A stretch of 64,000 bases of DNA. Source: Gluconacetobacter asukensis (GTDB lineage Bacteria > Pseudomonadota > Alphaproteobacteria > Acetobacterales > Acetobacteraceae). The position numbers and the translations under genes were made by a program. The stretch covers positions 1 through 64,000 of the forward strand of contig NZ_JABEQE010000011.1 of the NCBI RefSeq assembly GCF_014174375.1, given 5' to 3'. A model generated the notes under the pieces. That model saw only the letters and a program-made list of their open reading frames with translations. It ran no database searches and had not been told where the DNA came from. Positions within the stretch are counted from its first letter, which is position 1, and the number at the start of each line of letters is the position of its first letter. Shown here piece by piece: positions 26,398 to 34,539 of this stretch.

Positions 26398-26457
26398 GCA
26401 TGATCTGTCTCGCGAGTGCGGAATGTGCAATTCTGTGCGCCAGAATGGCATGATCTG
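26398..26457. promoter_or_regulatory. Spaced direct repeat in alr/lrp divergent promoter, candidate Lrp sites
   Basis: GCATGATCTG occurs twice in the same orientation, at 26398-26407 and 26448-26457, 50 bases apart, close to five helical turns. Octameric Lrp/AsnC proteins typically bind several phased sites on one DNA face. The second copy overlaps the possible early start codons of the regulator gene, which would suit autoregulation. Assignment is inference. Confidence 0.35.
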
Positions 26458-26476
26458 CCGGGATGGTTGCCGAAGC

Positions 26477-26941
26477 ATGATAGATTCCGATTCGAAACAG
26501 AAAATGGACCGGGCGACCGAGGCGATTCTGCGCCATCTGAGCCAGGACGGGCGCATGACCAATGCCGATCTGGCGCAGCGGGTCGGGCTTTCCCCCTCGG
26601 CCTGCCTGCGGCGGGTGCGGCAACTGGAACAGGCCGGGGTGATCCGCGGCTATCGCGCGATCATCGACGAACGGGGGCGCGAGGGGACGACGATCGTGAT
26701 CGTGCGGATCACGCTGGAACGCCAGACCGAGGAATGCCTGCGGCGGTTCGAGGCCCGGGTACGGACCTGCCCCGATGTGCGCCAATGTTACCTGATGACC
26801 GGCGATGCCGATTACCTGCTGCATGTCGCGGTACGCGATGCGGCGGATTACGAGCGCATCCATAACGAGGAACTCTCGCGCCTGCCGGGCGTGGCACAGA
26901 TCCAGAGCAATTTCGCCATCCGCCCCGTGGTGTGGCGATAG
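26477..26941 (+). CDS. Lrp/AsnC-family transcriptional regulator
   Basis: About 154 residues. The N-terminal winged helix (ATEAILRHLSQDGRMTNADL...SPSACLRRVRQLEQAGVIRG) is followed by the RAM/AsnC ligand domain (TIVIVRITLERQTEECL...YLMTGDADYLLHVAVRDAADYE, RLPGVAQIQSNFAI). Divergent from alr-dadA, it is the probable alanine-responsive activator of that operon, like DadR/BkdR-type regulators. ATG 26477 is chosen; ATG 26450 or 26504 are possible. Confidence 0.9.
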   Translation: MIDSDSKQKMDRATEAILRHLSQDGRMTNADLAQRVGLSPSACLRRVRQLEQAGVIRGYRAIIDERGREGTTIVIVRITLERQTEECLRRFEARVRTCPDVRQCYLMTGDADYLLHVAVRDAADYERIHNEELSRLPGVAQIQSNFAIRPVVWR

Positions 26942-26953
26942 GGGGGCAGGCGC

Positions 26954-27904
26954 ATGACGGATCAGGCCGAGAGCATCATTCCGGACAGTCACCGTGCGAT
27001 GCCTATCGAACTGGAGCGGGACGATACCGTGCGCCGGGCGGTGGTGCGGATCGCCCGCGTCCTGCGCGACCATCTGGAGGCCAACCTGCCGGTGGCGATG
27101 GATGGGCGGAATGTCGAGGGCGTGCATCAGGTGCGTGTGGCCCTGCGCCGCTTCCGCGCGCTGACGGGCCTGTTGCGGCGGGATTATCCCAGCACGACGC
27201 TGGACGAGGCGGCGGCGCGGGCGCGCATGCTGGCGCGCACGGTCGGAGAGGCGCGGGACTGGGACGTCTTCATGCTGGAAACGCTGCCGGGTCTCAGCCC
27301 GCTGGGGCGGGCGGGGATCAATGTGGCCGGGTTGCTGCTGCCGCTGGCCACCCCGCTGCGCGGCGCGGCCTATGAACGGGTTCGGCAGGTGCTGGGTGGC
27401 GAGGATGCCGAATGGATACTGCACCTGATGGACCGCCTGGCCGAAGGGGCGTTGTGGGACGAGGCCCGGTCGCCGGCGGGGCTGAAGGCGCTGGAGGAGC
27501 CGGCGGCCGATTTCGCCGCCCGCCATCTGGCACGGCTGTACCGCAAGGCGCGGCGCCAGGGGCGGGATTTCGCGCGGCTGACGCCGCCGGAACGCCACGG
27601 GGTGCGCCTGGCCCTGAAAAAGCTGCGCTATGCGTCGGAATTCTTCGTCACGCTGCATGCGCCGGGGCAGACGGCCAAGCCCTATCTGCGGCGTCTGGAG
27701 AAGGTGCAGGCCGCCCTGGGCATGGACAGCGACGTGCTGACCACGGGGAGGCTGCTGGAGCGGTTCGATGGGAAGGCGGGCGGTGAGATCCGCCATGTCG
27801 TGGGCGCCGTCTCGGGATTTCTCTGCTGCCGCCAGGTTGCGACCCGTGACGCGGCGCACGGGCAATGGCGTAAATTCCGCTGGGCCCCCGTCTTCTGGGC
27901 GTAA
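26954..27904 (+). CDS. CHAD domain protein (polyphosphate-associated)
   Basis: 316 residues, mostly helical and Arg-rich, with the CHAD pattern of conserved histidines and basic residues in two four-helix units: VEGVHQVRVALRRFRALTGLLRR near residue 55 and RHGVRLALKKLRYASEFF near residue 215. CHAD domains bind inorganic polyphosphate and localise to polyP granules. No CYTH phosphatase domain is attached. The start 13 bp after the Lrp gene suggests read-through, but a link to alanine metabolism is not obvious. Confidence 0.85.
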   Translation: MTDQAESIIPDSHRAMPIELERDDTVRRAVVRIARVLRDHLEANLPVAMDGRNVEGVHQVRVALRRFRALTGLLRRDYPSTTLDEAAARARMLARTVGEARDWDVFMLETLPGLSPLGRAGINVAGLLLPLATPLRGAAYERVRQVLGGEDAEWILHLMDRLAEGALWDEARSPAGLKALEEPAADFAARHLARLYRKARRQGRDFARLTPPERHGVRLALKKLRYASEFFVTLHAPGQTAKPYLRRLEKVQAALGMDSDVLTTGRLLERFDGKAGGEIRHVVGAVSGFLCCRQVATRDAAHGQWRKFRWAPVFWA

Positions 27905-28057
27905 GGGCCGGTCTGGACATGCGCGCGGGCTCCGGGACGGGGGGCTTCATCGGACTGTCATGAAGTCTTCATCGGGCCGTCGTTGTATCCGGCCCGGTAT
28001 CGTGGTCATGAACCTGCGTTTCTACCGACATGCCGCCACGAGAAGGAGAGCCATGTC

Positions 28058-28267
28058 ATGATCAAATCCGAGGTCGTCGAGATCGACGGCGTGTTCGTCG
28101 GGGTCGTCATCCACTCCCGCCACGATGGAACACGCGTATTCCGTGCCATTCATGAATGGCTGCGTCCGCTGAACGGACAGATCATGGCATCTCTTCAGGA
28201 TGCGCGGACGCTCGCGGCCGGCCTGTTTCGCCGGCAGCGGGTTGTGGCGGCCCTCGCCGCCGCCTGA
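28058..28267 (+). CDS. Small conserved-looking hypothetical protein (69 aa)
   Basis: ATG 28058 has an excellent ribosome site (AGAAGGAGAG, seven bases upstream). The protein starts MIKSEVVEIDGVFVGVVIHS, looks like a small beta-rich N-half, and ends in a helix (LQDARTLAAGLFRRQRVVAALAAA). No membrane segment, no cysteine. I do not recognise the family. It is isolated, with a possible short hairpin (CCTGAC...GTCAGG) just after the stop. Confidence 0.6.
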   Translation: MIKSEVVEIDGVFVGVVIHSRHDGTRVFRAIHEWLRPLNGQIMASLQDARTLAAGLFRRQRVVAALAAA

Positions 28268-28325
28268 CAGCCTGACTAGTCGCTGTGCGTCAGGACTGCC
28301 GGCAACGGTGTTTAAAAGCGGTTTT

Positions 28326-28613
28326 CTAGACGCCCTGGACGATGACGACGCGGTATGACGCGCCTTTCCAGCGGTGCTGTACGACCGTCTGGTAGGCCGA
28401 GCTGTCGTACCAGGCGCGTGCGGCCTCGACGGTCGGGAATTCGAGGATCACCACGCCTTCGGGGGCGGTCCCTTCCAGTACCTCCTGGGCGCCGTAGGCG
28501 GCCAGCACCTTGAGAGGGTGGCCATCGAAGGTGGGGGCGACCGTCTGCGAATAGGTGTCGAGTTCCGCCTGGTCGCTGGTGGATTCCCGTGTGAAGACGA
28601 TATAGGCGGTCAT
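28326..28613 (-). CDS. DUF1330 protein (dimeric ferredoxin-like fold)
   Basis: 95 residues. MTAYIVFTRESTSDQAELDTY, GHPLKVLAAYGAQEVLEG, and GVVILEFPTVEAARAWYDSS are the DUF1330 pattern (Y.V....I.D...Y..Y.......; V..EFP....A..WY.S..Y). The start ATG 28613 has AGGAGA seven bases upstream. Function of the family is not established; it belongs to the dimeric alpha-beta barrel superfamily. Confidence 0.85.
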   Translation of the reverse strand: MTAYIVFTRESTSDQAELDTYSQTVAPTFDGHPLKVLAAYGAQEVLEGTAPEGVVILEFPTVEAARAWYDSSAYQTVVQHRWKGASYRVVIVQGV

Positions 28614-28896
28614 GGCCTGTTCTCCTGTGGATGGGCGATGGTGCCACGTCGGCCGGGTTCCGGCCAGTGCCGTCACGCCATTGTGGTGGAAAGGGAACGC
28701 CGCGCGAGAACGGGCGCAGCCCGGACGAATGATCGCCGCATGGTAAAAAGACGCGATCAGGCATGCAGGCTTCACGCCGGCTTCAGGCGGGGGAATGGCG
28801 TGGAGCGCATGAGACCCGCGCAATCCGCGCCATACGCGGCGTGCCGTTTTCGCGCCATTCTGTCCGCAATCAGCTATTGCGGAAGGGTTTGCGGAT

Positions 28897-29847
28897 ATGG
28901 GCAGGGCTTCGGAGCCGTTGGGTCGGCGGGACGGCGGAGGAAAAAGGCCCCTGGCGGCCCATATGCCGCACGTTCTGTCGCGCCTGCGCAGCCATCATGC
29001 GCTGGAAGAGCGGGGGCATGACAATATCGTGCGCGTGGGCCATGCCGACAGGGCGTGGTCCGATTTCTACCACCATGCGCTGACGATCCGCTGGAGCCGT
29101 TTCTTCTGGTATGCCCTGGCCGGTTATGTCGTGGTCAACGCCACCTTCGCGCTGCTGTACATGATGGTACCCCGGCAGATCGCCGGCACGCGGCCCGGTG
29201 TGTTCTGGGATTATTTCTTCTTCAGCATCCAGACCTTCTCCACCGTCGGCTACGGCGTGATGGCCCCGGTGGGCCCGGCGGCGCATGTGATCGCGTCGTG
29301 CGAGCTGCTGGGGGGCATGATCCTGAATGCGGTGGCCACCGGCCTGGTCTTCGCCCGTTTCGCCCGGCCGCGGGCCAGGGTCATGTTCAGCAACAGTGCG
29401 CTGATCCGCAGGGACAGCGAGATGTCGCACCTGAGCGTGCGTGTGGCGAACCAGCGCCTGAGCCCGATCCTGTCGGTCGATGCGGAACTGTTTCTCTCGC
29501 GCCTGATCGTCCAGCCGAACGGGCGGCTGGCCCGGCAGTTCGATCCGCTGGTGCTGGTCCAATCCCATATTCCGGTGCTGCGCTTTGCGTTCTCGCTGAT
29601 GCATGTCATCGACGCGCACAGTCCGCTGAATGGCCTGACGGCCGAGGAATTGCGCAAGGAAGAGGCGGAAATCGTCGCGACCGTGACCGGAACGGATGAG
29701 GTCTCGGGGCAGAGTGTGTTCGCCCGCACGGCCTATGGGTTCGACCGGGTGCTGTACAATCACCGTTTCGTCGATATTATCGACACGTCGGCCGATGGGC
29801 GGATCACGGTCGATTACACGCGCTTCCATGCGACCGAGGGGGAGTGA
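28897..29847 (+). CDS. KirBac-type inward-rectifier potassium channel
   Basis: 316 residues. Two TM helices (FFWYALAGYVVVNATFALLYM and AAHVIASCELLGGMILNAVATGLVFARF) flank the pore helix and selectivity filter TVGYG at residues 116-120. The C-terminal half is the cytoplasmic immunoglobulin-like IRK domain (VMFSNSALIRRDSEMSHLSVRVANQR, FVDIIDT). This is the KirBac architecture; the family conducts K+ and is modulated by lipids, pH or ligands. ATG 28897 is used; an internal ATG at 28963 is possible. It stands alone, with no K+ pump nearby. Confidence 0.92.
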   Translation: MGRASEPLGRRDGGGKRPLAAHMPHVLSRLRSHHALEERGHDNIVRVGHADRAWSDFYHHALTIRWSRFFWYALAGYVVVNATFALLYMMVPRQIAGTRPGVFWDYFFFSIQTFSTVGYGVMAPVGPAAHVIASCELLGGMILNAVATGLVFARFARPRARVMFSNSALIRRDSEMSHLSVRVANQRLSPILSVDAELFLSRLIVQPNGRLARQFDPLVLVQSHIPVLRFAFSLMHVIDAHSPLNGLTAEELRKEEAEIVATVTGTDEVSGQSVFARTAYGFDRVLYNHRFVDIIDTSADGRITVDYTRFHATEGE

Positions 29848-30087
29848 TGCGCAACGGGTAGTATCGTCCCGCCTGGAAGTAGTGTGCGACCTGAATGGCA
29901 TGTCTCCCGTAGCCTGCATGACAACCCGGAATCTTCGCGGGGGTCGACTGCGATTTTTCTTCTTGTTCTGGGAAAGAAATATCTATAGTCGCCCCACGTG
30001 GAGAAAGTATTACCAAATAGTTATACAATCCTGATTTCGGCCGATGGCTCGCGCAGAAGTGCGCCGCGCCAGGAGATGGAGAATTCT

Positions 30088-31953
30088 GTGCGCAGAACCG
30101 GTAAGTTTGGTCTTGTTGGTAAGGTTGTCGGAATAACCTGTATTTTTTTAATGTTGTGTGTCATCTCCGTCGCGGCCAGCCTGATGGGTGTCGTTCAGGT
30201 GGACATGAAGCAGGACACCGTTGCCAGCCTGCATGTCGACATGCGCGCGGCTGTTACCATTCTGGAGCGCGATCTTCCGGGCATACAGGTCTCCTGGGGG
30301 GCCGATGGCGGAGTGCAGCGCGTGACCGCACGGTCGCTGCCGGCACAATTTCCCGATGATACCATGATCGACGATGTCGGACGTGTGACGGGCGAAGCGG
30401 TGTCGTTGTTTGCGCTGGATGACGCTGGCCAGAATTTCGTGCGGCGCGCGACCACTGTACGGGATACAGACGGACGGCGCGTGGTCGGCACGACGCTGGA
30501 CCACAGCCTTGAGGGCGCGCAGGCCGGGCTGCGCGGCGAACCGTTCGAGGGTGAAGCCACGGTATTCGGCGTGCAGTACTATGGCTCGTACCTGCCGGTC
30601 TTTTCCGAGAGGGGCAAGGTGATCGGCCTTTTCTATGTCGGGATCAGGGAGGAAGACGCGGCTGTCGTCCGCCGTCAGATCATCCGGGCGATCGCGGTGG
30701 TCGCGGCCGGGATCGTGGGGCTGAGCGCCGTCATGATGGGCCTTGTGACCGCCCGCCTCCTGCGGCCGCTGCCGGTGATTACGCGTGCGATGCAGGCCCT
30801 CGCCAAGGGGGAGACCGGCACCCGTATTCCGTTCGTCGACCGTTCGGACGAAGTAGGTGCCATGGCCAAGGCGGTCGAGGTCTTTCGGGAGGCTGCCCTG
30901 GACAATGCCCGGCTGGAGACCGAAGCTGCCGAAAACCGGCGCAAGGCCGAGGCGGAGCGGATCGACATCCAGGCGAAGGCCGAAGCCGATGCCAGGGAGC
31001 GCCTGCGGATGGCCACCAGCGGGCTGGCCGATGGCCTGACCCGTGTGGCCGATGGAGATCTTTCCTTCCAGATCGATACGGCGTTTTCGGAGGAGTTCGA
31101 ATCTCTCCGGCATGATTTCAACCGTTCGGTGGAACAGCTTGCCGGAACCTTCTCATCCGTGGTCAGCGCGATGGCGGCGATCGACAACGGCACGCGGGAG
31201 CTGGCGAGCGGTGCCGACAATCTGGCCAGCCGGACGGAACATCAGGCTGCATCGCTTGAAGAAACCGCCGCTGCCGTCGACGGTGTGACCAAGAGTGTGA
31301 TCACGGCCGCCGAGCGCTCGGAAGAGGCGCGGCAGATCGGTACGCGGGCACGCGAAACGGCTGTGCTTTCGGTCAGGATCACGGGCGAGACCGAAATGGC
31401 CATGGGCCGGATCGAAAGCGGGGCGGAGCAGATTGCCTCGATCGTGGACATGATCGACAATCTTGCCTTCCAGACCAACGTGCTGGCGCTGAATGCCAGC
31501 GTGGAGGCCGCGCGCGCCGGCGACAGCGGGCGCGGCTTTGCCGTGGTGGCGGCCGAAATCCGCTCGCTGGCGCAGCGGGCCAGCGAGGCGGCGAAGGATA
31601 TCCGTGATCTGGTTCGCCGATCGGCGGAGGATGTGCGCACCGGGGCCGAACGCGTGCAGGACAGTGGCGCAGCGTTGAAGACGATCGCCGGTTTCATCAA
31701 CGAAATCGGGGGGCATCTGGATGCCATTGCCATGGGGGCGAAAGAGGAAGCCGCCAGCCTGGCCGAAATCAACGCGGCCATCGGTTCGCTGGACCGGACG
31801 ACGCAGCAGAATGCCGCCGTGTCGGAGGAATTCAATGCCGCGTCGCGCAGCGTGGCCGAGGAGGCAAACCGCCTCGGCAGGGTGGTGCACCAGTTCCGCC
31901 TGCCGGAAAAAAAGCATCGGGCCGGCAACGTGCGGCGGCTCCTGTCGGCCTGA
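30088..31953 (+). CDS. Methyl-accepting chemotaxis protein with periplasmic Cache domain
   Basis: About 621 residues. TM1 ([24 protein letters not shown]), a periplasmic Cache3/Cache2-type domain of roughly 165 residues with the repeat-like [28 protein letters not shown]2 ([24 protein letters not shown]), a HAMP domain, a second HAMP-like stretch ([17 protein letters not shown]) and the signalling domain with hairpin tip [20 protein letters not shown]. There is no C-terminal pentapeptide receptor for CheR. GTG 30088 has GGAG six bases upstream; ATG 30076 has its ribosome site directly abutting and 29998 lacks one. No other chemotaxis gene is nearby. Confidence 0.9.
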   Translation: MRRTGKFGLVGKVVGITCIFLMLCVISVAASLMGVVQVDMKQDTVASLHVDMRAAVTILERDLPGIQVSWGADGGVQRVTARSLPAQFPDDTMIDDVGRVTGEAVSLFALDDAGQNFVRRATTVRDTDGRRVVGTTLDHSLEGAQAGLRGEPFEGEATVFGVQYYGSYLPVFSERGKVIGLFYVGIREEDAAVVRRQIIRAIAVVAAGIVGLSAVMMGLVTARLLRPLPVITRAMQALAKGETGTRIPFVDRSDEVGAMAKAVEVFREAALDNARLETEAAENRRKAEAERIDIQAKAEADARERLRMATSGLADGLTRVADGDLSFQIDTAFSEEFESLRHDFNRSVEQLAGTFSSVVSAMAAIDNGTRELASGADNLASRTEHQAASLEETAAAVDGVTKSVITAAERSEEARQIGTRARETAVLSVRITGETEMAMGRIESGAEQIASIVDMIDNLAFQTNVLALNASVEAARAGDSGRGFAVVAAEIRSLAQRASEAAKDIRDLVRRSAEDVRTGAERVQDSGAALKTIAGFINEIGGHLDAIAMGAKEEAASLAEINAAIGSLDRTTQQNAAVSEEFNAASRSVAEEANRLGRVVHQFRLPEKKHRAGNVRRLLSA

Positions 31954-31965
31954 CCGGCGCAGGGA

Positions 31966-32280
31966 TCAGGCTTCGACGTTCTGGAGCACGTCGAAGCCTT
32001 CGAAGACCGGCGGGCCGATCGTCAGTTTCTTGCCCTCGCCGGCCGAGGCGTGGGCCTGGCGGAATTGTTCGGACTGCGTCCAGGCGATGAAGGCGTCGCA
32101 GGAATCCCAGACGGTGTGGGAGGCATAGAGTATATGGTCCTCGCGCCGGGGCCCCTTGAGGAACTGGAACGAGACGAACCCGGGGACTGTCTTGAGAAGG
32201 ACTTCCCGGTCCAGCCAGCGGCGCTGGAAGGCGTCCTCGCATTCGGGGGCGACGCGGAACCGGTTCATGGCGATATACAT
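31966..32280 (-). CDS. Antibiotic-biosynthesis-monooxygenase-fold protein, probable IsdG/HmoA-type heme-degrading enzyme
   Basis: 104 residues of a single ferredoxin-like ABM domain: MNRFRVAPECEDAFQRRW, VPGFVSFQFLKGP, YASHTVWDSCDAFIAWTQS. Asn6, Trp67 and His77 coincide in position with the Asn-Trp-His catalytic triad of staphylococcal IsdG (Asn7, Trp67, His77), which makes a heme-degrading role likely. It is divergent from bacterioferritin across a Fur-box-like site, so iron released from heme and iron storage would share regulation. Converges with the chemoreceptor gene (12-bp gap). The triad is visible in sequence; the activity is inference. Confidence 0.8.
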   Translation of the reverse strand: MYIAMNRFRVAPECEDAFQRRWLDREVLLKTVPGFVSFQFLKGPRREDHILYASHTVWDSCDAFIAWTQSEQFRQAHASAGEGKKLTIGPPVFEGFDVLQNVEA

Positions 32281-32344
32281 GATACGCTCCTTCCTTCGGT
32301 CATGGCCTGTCGGGCGCTCCTGCGGCTCCCGACGGGGTGCAAGT

Positions 32345-32363
32345 GATAATCACATCTATTATC
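32345..32363. promoter_or_regulatory. Fur-box-like operator between heme monooxygenase and bacterioferritin
   Basis: GATAATCACATCTATTATC matches the classical 19-bp Fur box at 14 of 19 positions, with both hexamer ends identical. It extends to a perfect 7-7-7 palindrome TGATAAT-N7-ATTATCA (32344-32364). It lies 65 bp from one start codon and 95 bp from the other in an otherwise GC-rich chromosome. Whether Fur, Irr or another iron regulator uses it cannot be told from the sequence. Confidence 0.7.
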
Positions 32364-32458
32364 ATGCTGATATATATGTGTTTTTATGTTTGCAATCGGG
32401 GCGCGGCAGGGTGTAGGTCGATGATTGAAGCGTTCCAACCACCAAGCGGAGGCGGCTC

Positions 32459-32947
32459 ATGGCCATCAAGGACCCCAAGGTTATCGAGCATCTGAACACG
32501 CAGCTCACCAATGAGCTGACGGCGATCAACCAGTATTTCCTGCATGCCCGCACGCTGCGCCATTGGGGTGTCACCCTGCTGGGGAAGAAGGAATACGAGG
32601 AATCAATCGAAGAGATGCGCCATGCCGATTGGCTGATCGAGCGCATTCTCTATCTCGGCGGCCTGCCCAACGTGCAGCGGCTGAACACCATCCTGGTCGG
32701 CCAGAACGTCCAGGAGATCCTGGAATGCGACCTCAAGCTCGAGGAAAAGGCGCTCGACGACCTGCGTGAGGGCATCGCCTATTGCGAGAGCGTGCGCGAT
32801 TACGTGTCGCGCGACCTTCTTCTGAAGATCCTCGAGAACGAGGAAGAGCATGAGGATTTCCTCGACCGTCAGTTCGATCTGATCAAGCTGGTCGGGATCG
32901 AGCGCTACATTCAGCTGAACTCGGCCCCGGCCCCCGAGCAGGACTGA
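32459..32947 (+). CDS. bfr: Bacterioferritin
   Basis: 162 residues, the standard length. The di-iron ferroxidase ligands are all present at Glu19, Glu52, His55, Glu95, Glu128 and His131 (one higher than in E. coli Bfr), and the heme-binding Met is Met53 in IEEMRHAD. Twenty-four subunits form an iron-storing shell with heme between pairs. ATG 32459 has AGCGGAGG upstream. It is divergent from the IsdG-like gene across the Fur-box-like site. Confidence 0.97.
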   Translation: MAIKDPKVIEHLNTQLTNELTAINQYFLHARTLRHWGVTLLGKKEYEESIEEMRHADWLIERILYLGGLPNVQRLNTILVGQNVQEILECDLKLEEKALDDLREGIAYCESVRDYVSRDLLLKILENEEEHEDFLDRQFDLIKLVGIERYIQLNSAPAPEQD

Positions 32948-32986
32948 GACCCTGTCAGTCAATGCGCGCTGGTGGCGATCCGGCGC

Positions 32987-33051
32987 GCGTTTCCTGCGCG
33001 TCGCGGCGGGCGGCCATTAAGGCCACTCCGCTCCGATGCTCGGAAAACTAC
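32987..33051. repeat. Dispersed hairpin repeat, copy 2
   Basis: This segment is the reverse-orientation partner of 25080-25143: GCGTTT.CTGCGC.TCGCGGCG is followed by GGCGGCCAT.AAGGCC and CTCCGCT.CGATGCTC. Similarity continues more weakly to about 33100 (CGCGGC, CCGCTC, GCTC blocks in the same order). The inner GGCC-ATTAA-GGCC forms a hairpin. It lies in the gap after bfr. Downstream (33070-33176) a roughly 30-base segment reading CTCGCTC...GCCC.CATTTCCA occurs twice in direct orientation. Confidence 0.65.
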
Positions 33052-33176
33052 GACGGGCGCGGCACTTGGGGCCGCTCTCGCTCACCAGCCCACATTTCCA
33101 GATAGGGTCTGCGTGGCTGTGTGAAAAAGGGCCGATTTCACTCGCTCGCCCGCATTTCCATTCCGGCTCCGAATGT

Positions 33177-33743
33177 TCAGGACGCGGCGTGTTCCGGCTT
33201 TGTCCGGGGCCACAGGACGCGGGTTGTTCCGATATCCAGCCCGTGCCAGCGGGACATGGTCAGCAGGCAGGCGCCGCCCAGAACCAGCCTTTCCCCCGTC
33301 GGCAGGCGTGACCGCGTATAGGGCAGGTGGTAGCCGGTGCTGGCCAGATACGCGCCCAGCATCTTCACCGCCGCCACGAACCGGGCATGGACCGAGGGAC
33401 GGGAGATGACGCGGTGCAGCGCCGTGCCGATTTCCGGCATCCGGCCCTGCTGGGCGGCGGCCGTGGCGCGCAGGAAACTCTGTTCGGTCGCTGTGAGCCG
33501 GGCGGTGCCGGACGTGCCGACGGCCAGCCCCGGCAGGCACAGATGCGCCATGCGGCTGAACGCGTCATGGAAGGCGAGCGCCATGGTCGCGTGGGCGGCA
33601 CGCGGTCGCGCCGGGGCGGGCAGGGTGGCGTGTCTGATCGTGCCTTGCCTGGTCGTCCATTGTGCGGACAGGCGCCGGAGGAGTCGGACCGTCAGTCTCT
33701 CGCTGGGGGACAGATCGTAAAGGCGGGGCATTGCGTCAGTCAT
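33177..33743 (-). CDS. Hypothetical protein (188 aa)
   Basis: Start ATG 33743 has GGGAG six bases upstream. Arg-rich, no signal peptide or membrane helix. It begins MTDAMPRLYDLSPSERLTVR and later has TATEQSFLRATAAAQQGRMPEI and YTRSRLPTGERLVLGGACLL. I do not recognise a family. The opposite strand over its 3' end holds repeat-like sequence, so its last residues may be affected by an insertion. Confidence 0.6.
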   Translation of the reverse strand: MTDAMPRLYDLSPSERLTVRLLRRLSAQWTTRQGTIRHATLPAPARPRAAHATMALAFHDAFSRMAHLCLPGLAVGTSGTARLTATEQSFLRATAAAQQGRMPEIGTALHRVISRPSVHARFVAAVKMLGAYLASTGYHLPYTRSRLPTGERLVLGGACLLTMSRWHGLDIGTTRVLWPRTKPEHAAS

Positions 33744-34047
33744 GGGACACTCCCGATCGGCTGTTGCGCATCGTGCGTGGACAGGACCTTAAATAAGAAC
33801 GCCTCGCAGTTGCAATAATAATCCGACTGCTTCATCATGCCGTCATGACGCGTGGAGGCATGAAGGGTTTCCAGAAAACCTGTGATTTTTTGAAGAAGAA
33901 TCAATTCCATCAAGGATGGAGGGCTGTTGTGCGTCCGGCGGCGGCCATCGCCGGACGCCTCTATCACGCTTGCGTGAAAAGACGACGCCCCGATTCCGTC
34001 ATCCGGAACCGGGGCGCGCCGTCCATCCGTAGCCTCTCAGGCTGGCG
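33744..34047. other. Intergenic region with terminator
   Basis: About 300 bases. The right end holds the strong hairpin annotated at 33980-34016. The rest (33744-33970) is moderately AT-rich and contains the promoter and ribosome site of the leftward 188-residue gene; I see no gene in it. Confidence 0.5.
33980..34016 (-). terminator. Rho-independent terminator after the aminopeptidase operon
   Basis: CGCCCCGATTCCG (33986-33998) pairs with CGGAACCGGGGCG (34004-34016) at 12 of 13 positions around a five-base loop. Read leftward, it is followed by TCGTCTTTTC, a U-rich tail. It lies 32 bp after the stop of the small secreted protein gene and should end the transcript from the M29 aminopeptidase. 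Confidence 0.75.
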
Positions 34048-34539
34048 TCAGTTCATCGCCTGCAGCAGGGCGTCGGCTTCCTGCTGGTGAGCGCGCAGCA
34101 GGGCCACGTTGGCCGGGTTGGGGGTGGGGGCATGGGCACCCGCCGGCGGCGGCTGGCGGATCAGGGACTCGGTGATGCCGAACGCGCTGATCCCCAGCAC
34201 GAAATCACGGGCCGAGAAGCCGTGCGCTGACAGGACCTGGGGCAGGCCCGGAACGGCTGCGGTCTGGTCGATAGTCTGTGCCAGCGACAGGTTCTGGGCG
34301 TTGGGCGGGTTGATGCCGGCGGCCTGGATGGCGCGGAGGGTCGCCGTCATGCGCGGCAGGAAATCGGCGGGCAGCGGATATTGCGCCGCCGTCTGCACGT
34401 CGCGCTGGAAGGCCGCGATCTCGGCGGGCGAGGGCTGGCGTGCCTGCTGGGTGGGCTGAGGCTGCGGCTGCTGGGCGAGTGCTGCGGCAGGCAGGGCGGC
34501 GGCCAGGGCGGCCGCCAGGATCGTCAGTCGTGTTGTCAT
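34048..34539 (-). CDS. Small secreted hypothetical protein (163 aa)
   Basis: Clear Sec signal peptide (MTTRLTILAAALAAALPAAA, cleavage near ALAQQ), then a Gln/Pro-rich linker and a helical domain (SPAEIAAFQRDVQTAAQYPL, GINPPNAQNLSLAQTIDQTA). ATG 34539 overlaps the aminopeptidase stop as ATGA, so the two are translationally coupled; an in-frame ATG at 34554 is less likely. No family recognised. Coupling with a cytoplasmic peptidase is unexplained. Confidence 0.75.
   Translation of the reverse strand: MTTRLTILAAALAAALPAAALAQQPQPQPTQQARQPSPAEIAAFQRDVQTAAQYPLPADFLPRMTATLRAIQAAGINPPNAQNLSLAQTIDQTAAVPGLPQVLSAHGFSARDFVLGISAFGITESLIRQPPPAGAHAPTPNPANVALLRAHQQEADALLQAMN

Noticed and set aside
33036-33311. 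91-codon + frame with an internal duplicated peptide
   Set aside because: The duplication comes from a repeated intergenic DNA segment, there is no good start site, and it overlaps the hypothetical gene on the other strand.
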